DNA of 48,043 nucleotides from Promicromonospora citrea (GTDB lineage Bacteria; Actinomycetota; Actinomycetes; Actinomycetales; Cellulomonadaceae), in the NCBI RefSeq assembly GCF_013004695.1, contig NZ_JABEMG010000020.1, positions 1 through 48,043 on the forward strand, given 5' to 3'. The translations under genes and the position numbers were made by a program. Shown piece by piece: positions 42,004 through 48,043 of the stretch (the stretch's first letter is position 1; every line of letters begins with the position of its first letter). A model generated the notes under the pieces. That model was not told the origin of the DNA. It searched no databases and was given only the letters and a program-made list of their open reading frames with translations.

Positions 42004-43458
42004 GTGACCTCATCGACCTCGAAGCGGGCGCGGCCCGCCTACCGCTGCAGCGAGTGCGGCTGGACCACCGTCAAGTGGGTAGGCCGCTGCGGGGAGTGCC
42101 AGGCCTGGGGCACGGTGAGCGAGGAGGGCGCCCCGACCGCGGGGCCGCGCACCGCCGCCGTGTCGCCCGCCCGCGAGCCCGCACGCCCGATCGCCGACAT
42201 CGACGTGGAGTCCGCGCGGGCCCACCCGACCGGCGTCGGCGAGCTCGACCGCGTGCTCGGCGGGGGTCTGGTGCCCGGCGCCGTGGTCCTGCTCGCGGGC
42301 GAGCCGGGCGTGGGCAAGTCGACCCTCCTGCTGGCGGTCGCGAGCAACGTGGCCGACGGCGCGCTCGGCCCCGACGGCGTCGACTCACCCCGCACCGTGC
42401 TGTACGTGACCGGCGAGGAGTCGGCGGGCCAGGTGCGGCTGCGCGCCGAGCGCATCGGGGCGCTGTCCCCCACGCTGCTGCTGGCGGCGGAGACCGACCT
42501 CGGCACGGTGCTCGGACACCTCGAGGCCACCCAGCCGGACATGCTCATCGTCGACTCGGTGCAGACCGTCGCGTCCGCGCAGGTCGAGGGCGCCCCCGGC
42601 GGGGTGTCGCAGGTGCGCGAGGTGGCCGCCTCCCTCATCGCCGTCGCGAAGGAGCGCCAGATCCCGACGATCCTGGTGGGCCACGTGACCAAGGACGGCT
42701 CGGTGGCGGGCCCGCGCACGCTCGAGCACCTGGTCGACGTGGTCTGCCAGTTCGAGGGCGACCGGCACTCCCGGCTGCGCATGATCCGGGCGGTCAAGAA
42801 CCGGTACGGCCCCACGGACGAGGTCGGCTGCTTCGACCTCTCGGAGGACGGCATCGTCGGTCTGCCCGACCCCTCCGGCCTGTTCCTGTCGCACGCGGGC
42901 TCGGGCGTCGCGGGGTCGTGCATCACGGTCACCCTGGAGGGGCGGCGGCCGCTCGCCGTGGAGGTGCAGGGGCTCGTGGCACCGAGCCCGCTGAACAACC
43001 CCCGGCGGGCGACCAGCGGCGTGGACTCCAGCCGGCTCGCGATGATCCTCGCGGTGCTGCACCGGCACGGTGGCGTGCGCCTCGCCGACCAGGACGTCTA
43101 CGCCTCGACCGTGGGCGGCGCCCGGATCACCGAGCCCGCGTCCGACCTCGCCGCCGCGCTCGCCCTGGTCTCGGCGCGGACCGGCAGGCCGCTGCCCGCC
43201 GCGACGGTCGCGATCGGCGAGGTCGGCCTCGCCGGGGACCTGCGCCCCGTGACCGGCCTGGACCGCCGGCTCGGCGAGGCGGCACGCCTCGGGTTCGAGC
43301 ACGCCGTCGTCCCGGAGGGCACGGGCGTCAAGGCCCCGGACGGGCTGCGCCTGGTCGAGGCGGCCCACATCCGCGACGCCGTGCAGTGGGCGCAGTCGGC
43401 GGCCCAGGGCGGGCGCCCGGACGCGCGCGGAGGCGACGGGAGGATGGACGGTGAGTGA
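42004..43458 (+). CDS. radA: DNA repair protein RadA (Sms)
   Basis: A 484-residue RadA, a RecA-like branch-migration helicase. Zinc finger Cys15/18/29/32 (CSECG ... CGECQ), Walker A GEPGVGKST near 99-107, the RadA-specific KNRYG motif at about 265-269, and a Lon-protease-like C-terminal domain without protease residues. Start GTG 42004 follows a TACGGT -10 by six bases; the frame upstream is a shadow. disA begins 53 bp downstream; RadA and DisA are known to interact and regulate c-di-AMP synthesis in Bacillus and mycobacteria. Confidence 0.95.
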   Translation: MTSSTSKRARPAYRCSECGWTTVKWVGRCGECQAWGTVSEEGAPTAGPRTAAVSPAREPARPIADIDVESARAHPTGVGELDRVLGGGLVPGAVVLLAGEPGVGKSTLLLAVASNVADGALGPDGVDSPRTVLYVTGEESAGQVRLRAERIGALSPTLLLAAETDLGTVLGHLEATQPDMLIVDSVQTVASAQVEGAPGGVSQVREVAASLIAVAKERQIPTILVGHVTKDGSVAGPRTLEHLVDVVCQFEGDRHSRLRMIRAVKNRYGPTDEVGCFDLSEDGIVGLPDPSGLFLSHAGSGVAGSCITVTLEGRRPLAVEVQGLVAPSPLNNPRRATSGVDSSRLAMILAVLHRHGGVRLADQDVYASTVGGARITEPASDLAAALALVSARTGRPLPAATVAIGEVGLAGDLRPVTGLDRRLGEAARLGFEHAVVPEGTGVKAPDGLRLVEAAHIRDAVQWAQSAAQGGRPDARGGDGRMDGE

Positions 43459-43499
43459 CCGGTGCGTGAAACGAACCGCTTGTGACCCAGGGCACAGCG

Positions 43500-43505
43500 T
43501 AGGAT
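43500..43505 (+). promoter_or_regulatory. Putative -10 box, leaderless disA
   Basis: TAGGAT is followed by six bases and the GTG at 43512, giving disA its own promoter within the 53-bp gap after radA. Confidence 0.5.
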
Positions 43506-43511
43506 TTCTTC

Positions 43512-44594
43512 GTGGCCACGACCTCCTCGCACCCTGAAGAGCTGCTCCGGGAGACCCTGGCCGCCGTGGCGCCGGGAACCGAGCTGCGTGACGGCCTCGA
43601 GCGCATCCTGCGCGGTCGGACCGGCGCGCTCATCGTGCTCGGCCTGGACCAGACCGTCGAGCAGATCTGCTCCGGTGGCTTCGCTCTCGACGTCGGTTTC
43701 TCGGCGACGCGCCTGCGCGAGCTGTCCAAGATGGACGGCGCCGTGGTGCTCGACCGGGGCGCCACCCGGATCCGGAAGGCCGCGGTGCAGCTGCTGCCCG
43801 ACCCGACCATCGAGACGACCGAGTCCGGGACGCGGCACCGGACGGCGGAGCGCGTCGCGAAGCAGACCGGCTTCCCGGTCATCTCGGTGAGCCAGTCGAT
43901 GCGGATCGTCGCGCTCTACGTGGGCGGCCAGCGCCACGTGCTCGAGGACTCCGACACCATCCTCGGCCGCGCGAACCAGGCCCTCGCGACGCTCGAGCGC
44001 TACCGCGCCCGCCTCGACGAGGTGTCGGGCACGCTGTCGGCCCTGGAGATCGAGGACCTGGTCACGGTGCGCGACGTGTGCTCCGTGGTGCAGCGCCTCG
44101 AGATGGTCCGCCGCATCTCCGACGAGATCGCCGGCTACGTCATCGAGCTCGGCGTGGACGGCCGGCTGCTGGCGCTGCAGCTCGACGAGCTGATCGGCGA
44201 CGTCGGCTCCGACCGCGAGTTCGTGATCCGGGACTACGTGCTCGGCCGCAAGGACCGCACGCTCGCCGACGTGCAGGCCGAGCTCGCCGCACTCACCTCG
44301 CAGCAGCTCCTCGACCTGAGCCAGATCGGCCGCATCCTCGACCTGCCCGGCGGCGGGGACGCGCTCGACGCCGCCGTCGCCCCGCACGGCTACCGCCTCC
44401 TGTCCAAGGTGCCGCGCCTGCCGAACAGCACGATAGAGCGCCTCGTCGGCCACTTCAGCAGCCTGCAGAAGCTCCTCGCCGCGAGCGTGGACGACCTCAT
44501 GTCGGTCGACGGCGTCGGCGAGCAGCGCGCCCGGACCATCCGGGAGGGCCTCTCGCGCCTCGCGGAGTCCAGCATCCTCGAGCGTTACGTCTGA
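43512..44594 (+). CDS. disA: DNA integrity scanning diadenylate cyclase DisA
   Basis: A 360-residue diadenylate cyclase making c-di-AMP from two ATP. The DAC domain contains DGA (75-77) and RHRTAER (108-114), the catalytic motifs; a helical linker follows, then a C-terminal helix-hairpin-helix domain ([22 protein letters not shown]) that binds branched DNA. Length is normal. GTG start with a -10 six bases upstream. c-di-AMP commonly controls potassium uptake through RCK_C domains, as in the Trk-type regulator at 13905. Confidence 0.96.
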   Translation: MATTSSHPEELLRETLAAVAPGTELRDGLERILRGRTGALIVLGLDQTVEQICSGGFALDVGFSATRLRELSKMDGAVVLDRGATRIRKAAVQLLPDPTIETTESGTRHRTAERVAKQTGFPVISVSQSMRIVALYVGGQRHVLEDSDTILGRANQALATLERYRARLDEVSGTLSALEIEDLVTVRDVCSVVQRLEMVRRISDEIAGYVIELGVDGRLLALQLDELIGDVGSDREFVIRDYVLGRKDRTLADVQAELAALTSQQLLDLSQIGRILDLPGGGDALDAAVAPHGYRLLSKVPRLPNSTIERLVGHFSSLQKLLAASVDDLMSVDGVGEQRARTIREGLSRLAESSILERYV

Positions 44595-44611
44595 CCGACC
44601 TTGCACAGGAA

Positions 44612-44642
44612 GGCGGGCACCCCGCCGCCGGGCGTGCCTGCC
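44612..44642. terminator. Terminator between disA and lysR-type gene
   Basis: GGCGGGCAC (44612-44620) pairs with GTGCCTGCC (44634-44642), one G-U pair, in the convergent gap. Confidence 0.55.
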
Positions 44643-44658
44643 GAACCCGGCCGGTCAA

Positions 44659-45588
44659 TCAGTGCGTGACCCATCCGGGAACCCATACCTCGTCGTCGAC
44701 CTGCGGCCCTGAGGCTCGTAGGTAGTCGCGCAGGTCGGAGAGCACGGGATGCTGGTGCCCGGCCCGCGTGAGCAGCACGTGCGGATAGACAGGTGTCGGC
44801 TCGTGCAGGGGGATACGCCGCAGGTCGTAGCTGTCGGGCCACAGGTAGCGGTCGTCGGTGCCGACCAGGGTCGCCAGGGTGTCCGACCCGGCCAGCGCGT
44901 CCATGAGGGCCTCGTCGCCGAAGTGGGGGCCGATCGCGTCGATGCTCAGCCCGAAGTCCTGCGAGAGCGACCGGTAGAACAGCTCCCACTCCGTGCCCGG
45001 CCTGATGCCGGGGATCCAGATGCGGTGACCGGCGAGATCAGCAGGCCGGACCTGCTCTCTTCCGGCCAACGGGTGTGCCGGGCCGACCAGCAGCTGCAGC
45101 GGCATGTCCAGGAGCCGCTCGGCTCTGATCCCCGAAGGGACCTGCTCCGCGGGCAGCGCCCGGAAGGAGGCGTCGAGGTCTCCGTCGAGCACGGCCCGGG
45201 CCACCTGACCGGCGTCCTGCTCACCGAGCGCAACTGCGTCCAGGGCCGTGTCAGGGCGCGAGCGGTAGAAGCGGTGGACGGCCTGGGCCGGCACGACGCG
45301 TCGGTTGAGGACGTCGATCCGCAGGGGACGACTGCCGGGACGCACCGCCTGTGCTGCCTGGTCGAGGGCTGCCAGGACCTTCCTGGCGTGCGGGAGGAAG
45401 ACGTGCCCGTCCAGGCTCAGCCGTGACCCGCGCGAGGTGCGCACGAGAAGCGATACACCGAGGCTCTTCTCCAGGCCCACGATCCTCTTGGAGACCGCCT
45501 GCTGACTGATCCCGAGCTCGTCGGCCGCAGCCTGGAACTGACCGGCCTCGACGACGGCCACGAAGGTGCGTACCGCTTCGACGTCCAC
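44659..45588 (-). CDS. LysR-family transcriptional regulator
   Basis: A 309-residue LysR protein: helix-turn-helix GQFQAAADELGISQQAVSKRIVGLEKSLGVSLLVRTSRG (about 16-50) and a PBP-like effector domain (PLRIDVLNRRVVPAQAVHRFYR ... LLVGPAHPLAGR). Start GTG 45588; TAGGGT precedes it by six bases, so its mRNA is probably leaderless. It is divergent from the acetyltransferase, with a clear inverted repeat between, and likely regulates it. Confidence 0.92.
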   Translation of the reverse strand: MDVEAVRTFVAVVEAGQFQAAADELGISQQAVSKRIVGLEKSLGVSLLVRTSRGSRLSLDGHVFLPHARKVLAALDQAAQAVRPGSRPLRIDVLNRRVVPAQAVHRFYRSRPDTALDAVALGEQDAGQVARAVLDGDLDASFRALPAEQVPSGIRAERLLDMPLQLLVGPAHPLAGREQVRPADLAGHRIWIPGIRPGTEWELFYRSLSQDFGLSIDAIGPHFGDEALMDALAGSDTLATLVGTDDRYLWPDSYDLRRIPLHEPTPVYPHVLLTRAGHQHPVLSDLRDYLRASGPQVDDEVWVPGWVTH

Positions 45589-45594
45589 ACCATG

Positions 45595-45600
45595 ACCCTA
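45595..45600 (-). promoter_or_regulatory. Putative -10 box, leaderless lysR-type gene
   Basis: On the minus strand TAGGGT, then six bases, then the GTG at 45588. The adjacent inverted repeat overlaps the expected -35 side. Confidence 0.5.
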
Positions 45601-45604
45601 CTGT

Positions 45605-45621
45605 CACAACCACTGGTTGTG
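45605..45621. promoter_or_regulatory. LysR-type operator
   Basis: CACAACC-ACT-GGTTGTG is a perfect 7-bp inverted repeat with a 3-bp spacer, consistent with a LysR box, located in the 89-bp gap between the divergent genes. Confidence 0.65.
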
Positions 45622-45677
45622 CATAGGCCTCGCCCGGTTGTTTGATCGGGCGTCCGCGACACTGCTGAGATGGCGCC

Positions 45678-46229
45678 ATGTCCACCCGCACTCAGCAGGT
45701 CATGCCTGTCCAGTCCACTGATTTCACGCGGTACGCGGAACGAATCGCCGAGGTCACTGAGGCGACCTCCCGGCTGAACGTCCTCCCGTTCAGCGAGACG
45801 GAGCAGCGCGCGAAACTACTCGCGGTTGTGTTCGGCGGTCCGTTGCCGGAGTCGGTGACGATCTACCCGCCCTTCTACACGGAGCACGGGCTTGCCACGA
45901 CGTTCGGGAAGAACGTCTTCGTCAACCAGGGATGCACGTTCATGGACGGCGGTGGCATCACCATCGGGGACGACGTCATGATCGCTCCGCGCGTCAGTCT
46001 CGTCACCGGCGGGCACCCGCTGCCGCTGGACGAGCGGCGCGAGTACACCGTCAGCGCCCCGATCGTGATCGAGGACGACGTCTGGATCGGCACGGCCGCC
46101 GTCGTCACCCAGGGCGTGACCATCGGCTCGGGAGCGGTCGTCGCCGCCGGCGCGGTCGTCACCCGTGACGTGCCCGCACGCACGCTGGTCGCGGGCGTTC
46201 CCGCCCGGGTGGTCAAGACCATCGGCTGA
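45678..46229 (+). CDS. Sugar O-acetyltransferase (maltose/galactoside acetyltransferase-like)
   Basis: A 183-residue left-handed beta-helix (hexapeptide repeat) acetyltransferase of the Maa/LacA/NodL type. [53 protein letters not shown] includes the catalytic His of GGHP; the later [30 protein letters not shown] and AGVPARVV are hexapeptide repeats. It should move acetyl from acetyl-CoA to a sugar hydroxyl in the cytoplasm. Divergent from its probable LysR regulator. Confidence 0.9.
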   Translation: MSTRTQQVMPVQSTDFTRYAERIAEVTEATSRLNVLPFSETEQRAKLLAVVFGGPLPESVTIYPPFYTEHGLATTFGKNVFVNQGCTFMDGGGITIGDDVMIAPRVSLVTGGHPLPLDERREYTVSAPIVIEDDVWIGTAAVVTQGVTIGSGAVVAAGAVVTRDVPARTLVAGVPARVVKTIG

Positions 46230-46301
46230 TGCCGCCCGGTCTTCGGCACCTTGTCCGCTGCGGCACGCGGACGACATGGGAGCGTGGGCGCGCCCCGAGC
46301 C

Positions 46302-47033
46302 TCAGCCCTGCTCCCCGCCCTTGTCCTTCACCCCCGCCGACGGCGAACCGCTCGGCGACGCCGACCCGGACGCCGACCCGCTCGGAGACGGGGAGCCGGT
46401 GGGCTCGGGCACGGTGTAGGTGAGCCGCACGACGTCGCTCGTCGCCCCCTCGACCCCCGCCAGCGTCACCTGCGCGGTGTACTCACCCGCGACCAGCTTC
46501 GGCTGCCCGGGCTCGCACCCCGGCACGGACCGCGCGTCCGACCAGCGCACCTCCGTCGTGTCGACGTCGTCCGGGCCGAGCAGCAGCAGGCGTTCCTCGT
46601 CGGCATCGGCGCAGTCAGCCGACGACCACACCCGCTCGGCGCTCTCCTCCCCCACCTCGCCGCGGTACACGGTCACCGCGAGGTCCCGTCGCGGGGCGTC
46701 GACGAGGCACTGCGTGTCGGCGTCGTTGGCGACCGACACGGTGAACCGGACGGGCACGCCCGGTGTGACGGCGGTGCGATCGGCGGCGAGCCCGACATCG
46801 AGGTCGTCTGCCGTGCACGGTGCCGCCGCGGCGTTGGGGTCGACGGGCGCGGGCGGGGCCATCTTGTCCGACGCGATGGACGGTTCGGCTCGCGGCCAGG
46901 TCACGGCGACCCCCGCACCGCCGAGGGCGAGCACGACGAGCACCGCGATCACGCGACCGCGGCGCGGACCCCGCACGTCGGGCTCGCGGCCCGGGCCCGT
47001 GGCCCGCTCGGCCCGCTCCGGTGCATCCACCAC
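46302..47033 (-). CDS. Membrane-anchored hypothetical protein with Ser/Pro-rich tail
   Basis: A 243-residue protein (262 if the in-frame GTG at 47090 is used). A basic N-terminus is followed by one transmembrane helix (VIAVLVVLALGGAGVAVTW), then a beta-rich extracytoplasmic domain with four cysteines (PCTADDL, TQCLVD, ADCADADE, GCEPGQ), and a low-complexity Ser/Pro/Gly tail. This looks like an Ig-like or DUF4232-like secreted domain, but I do not recognise a function. I prefer GTG 47033 because AGGGGG lies eight bases upstream. Confidence 0.6.
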   Translation of the reverse strand: MVDAPERAERATGPGREPDVRGPRRGRVIAVLVVLALGGAGVAVTWPRAEPSIASDKMAPPAPVDPNAAAAPCTADDLDVGLAADRTAVTPGVPVRFTVSVANDADTQCLVDAPRRDLAVTVYRGEVGEESAERVWSSADCADADEERLLLLGPDDVDTTEVRWSDARSVPGCEPGQPKLVAGEYTAQVTLAGVEGATSDVVRLTYTVPEPTGSPSPSGSASGSASPSGSPSAGVKDKGGEQG

Positions 47034-47188
47034 CCGCTGAACCCCCTGCCGAGCCACGGCTCGATCGATCTGACTGACGGCGGACGACACCGTGTGACGT
47101 GCGGTGACGGCGTCCGCATCCCCAAAAATACGACGTCCGGCGCCCCTCCGGCCGCAGCCGCGCCGCCGCGGAGGTCACGCGCCCACGG

Positions 47189-47306
47189 CGAGGTAGTCAC
47201 GTGGCGAGGTAGTCATGAGGCGAAGTAGTCATGAGGCGAAGTAGTCACCCGGCGTGCGCCAGATGACTACCTCGCCAAGTGACTACCTCGCCAAGTGACT
47301 ACCTCG
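47189..47306. repeat. 16-bp array 3, four forward then three inverted copies
   Basis: Forward units start at 47189, 47205, 47221 and 47237 (the last two read CGAAGTAGTC); inverted GACTACCTCG at 47265, 47281 and 47297. Every step within a half is 16 bp. Here the array lies between divergent genes, directly upstream of mutY, so a terminator role alone does not explain it. Between 47034 and 47188 I see no other feature. Confidence 0.9.
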
Positions 47307-47308
47307 CC

Positions 47309-47346
47309 GGGAGGGGGAGGGGGGCGGGGGTGGGGCAGGATGGGGG
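47309..47346 (+). other. G-quadruplex-capable G-run cluster before mutY
   Basis: Six runs of three to six G on the plus strand, separated by one to six bases, ending one base before the mutY start codon. The pattern satisfies the usual four-run rule for a G-quadruplex. Confidence 0.6.
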
Positions 47347-47347
47347 C

Positions 47348-48043
47348 GTGACGGTTGCGGAGGCGGTGCGGGGCGCGCGGGGTTCGACGGTGGACAGCGA
47401 CGGGACCGGCGCCGCCGTCCGGCACGAGGAGCTGCGTGCCACCGTCGTGGACTGGTTCGAGGGCGCCGCCCGCGACCTCCCCTGGCGCGCGGCCGACCGC
47501 ACCCCGTACGGCGTGCTGGTCAGCGAGGTGATGCTGCAGCAGACGCCCGTCGTCCGCGTCGAGCCGGCCTGGCACGCCTGGATGGAGCAGTGGCCGACGC
47601 CCGCCGACCTCGCCGCGGCCCCGACCGCCGAGGTGCTGCGCGCGTGGGGTCGCCTCGGCTACCCCCGTCGCGCCCTGCGCCTGCAGGAGTGCGCGCGGGC
47701 GGTCGTCGAGCGGCACGGCGGTGTCGTGCCGGGCACCGAGGAGGAGCTGCGCGCCCTGCCCGGCATCGGCGAGTACACGGCGGCAGCGGTCGTGGCGTTC
47801 GCGTTCGGCCGGCGGTCCGTCGTCGTCGACACGAACGTGCGGCGGGTGCTCGCACGCACGGTCGGCGGGGTGGCGCTGCCCGCGCCGTCGTACACGGCGG
47901 CCGAGCGTGCGCAGGCGACCGCCGTCGCGCCGGAGAGCGACGCGGACGCGGCGCGCTGGGCCGCCGCGTCGATGGAGCTCGGCGCCCTGGTCTGCACGGC
48001 CAGGGCCCCGCGGTGCGGCGCCTGCCCGGTCGCGGACCTGTGC
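47348..48043 (+). CDS. mutY: A/G-specific adenine glycosylase MutY, 3' end outside window
   Basis: The first 232 codons of a MutY/HhH-GPD DNA glycosylase that removes adenine opposite 8-oxoguanine. Visible parts are DLPWR, EVMLQQTPVVRV, the helix-hairpin-helix LPGIGEYTAAAVVAFAFG followed by VVDTNVRRVLAR with the catalytic Asp, and the iron-sulfur cluster region CTARAPRCGACPVADLC, which is cut at the end of the window. GTG 47348 has CAGGAT six bases upstream, a weak -10 for a leaderless transcript. The C-terminal NUDIX-like domain would lie beyond the window. Confidence 0.92.
   Translation, partial: MTVAEAVRGARGSTVDSDGTGAAVRHEELRATVVDWFEGAARDLPWRAADRTPYGVLVSEVMLQQTPVVRVEPAWHAWMEQWPTPADLAAAPTAEVLRAWGRLGYPRRALRLQECARAVVERHGGVVPGTEEELRALPGIGEYTAAAVVAFAFGRRSVVVDTNVRRVLARTVGGVALPAPSYTAAERAQATAVAPESDADAARWAAASMELGALVCTARAPRCGACPVADLC

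Noticed and set aside
1-48043. tRNA, rRNA, insertion sequences, prophage or defence genes
   Set aside because: No cloverleaf-like sequence, transposase, integrase, phage or known defence domain was recognised in any frame.

Overview
The window is about 48 kb of very GC-rich DNA (roughly 72% by eye) with strong third-position G/C, frequent GTG starts and many genes that overlap by 1 or 4 bases. Gene content and order (menE-menA beside a Pgm-ResA-CcdA-ResB-CcsB operon, Rex, a bS22-type 32-residue ribosomal protein, RadA-DisA, an ATPase-less CUT1 sugar transporter) point to an actinomycete, most likely a Cellulomonas-like member of the Micrococcales. I see no rRNA, tRNA, transposase, integrase, prophage or CRISPR array. 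It reads as ordinary chromosome with unusually ornate intergenic regions.

Layout. 1-4.4 kb: the end of menE, menA, then a translationally coupled pair on the minus strand matching the RsbQ-RsbP energy-stress module of Bacillus, then two small membrane proteins. 4.5-9.3 kb: a tightly overlapped System II cytochrome c maturation operon. 9.3-11.6 kb: a MarR/YceI divergent pair with a clear operator, the redox repressor Rex and a glutaredoxin-like protein. 11.6-17.3 kb: a Pr6Pr-like membrane protein, a HAD phosphatase, a repeat-filled gap, bS22, the TrkA/TrkH-type potassium uptake pair and an AcuC-like deacetylase. 17.4-19.5 kb: a TetR-regulated ABC exporter.

19.6-40.3 kb is a sugar-uptake and L-arabinose island, nearly all on the minus strand: a ChvE-GguA-GguB type transporter with a LacI regulator, a small (p)ppGpp synthetase, a YtfQRT-YjfF type transporter, a GOLPH3-domain gene on the plus strand, araB-araD-araA, and a CUT1 transporter (binding protein plus two permeases, no ATPase) with a second LacI regulator. 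The ytfQ and araB promoters share an almost identical operator/promoter block, so transport and catabolism of arabinose are probably co-regulated; the CUT1 operon has a different operator. 40.3-48 kb: proC, a membrane-anchored protein, radA-disA (recombination and c-di-AMP synthesis), a LysR/acetyltransferase divergent pair, a secreted-type hypothetical protein and the start of mutY.

The least ordinary content is non-coding. Three repeat families occupy intergenic gaps: (i) three long perfect palindromes sharing the outer word CGAGAACGACCT but with different, compensated inner stems; (ii) three arrays of a strict 16-bp unit beginning CGAGGTAGTC, two of which run forward and then inverted; (iii) two 41-bp-period arrays beginning CGAGTGCAGAGT that end in an inverted copy. 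All three cores start with CGAG and each family has self-complementary copies. In addition, seven or more genes show a TANNNT -10 box exactly 6-7 nt before the start codon, which predicts leaderless transcripts.
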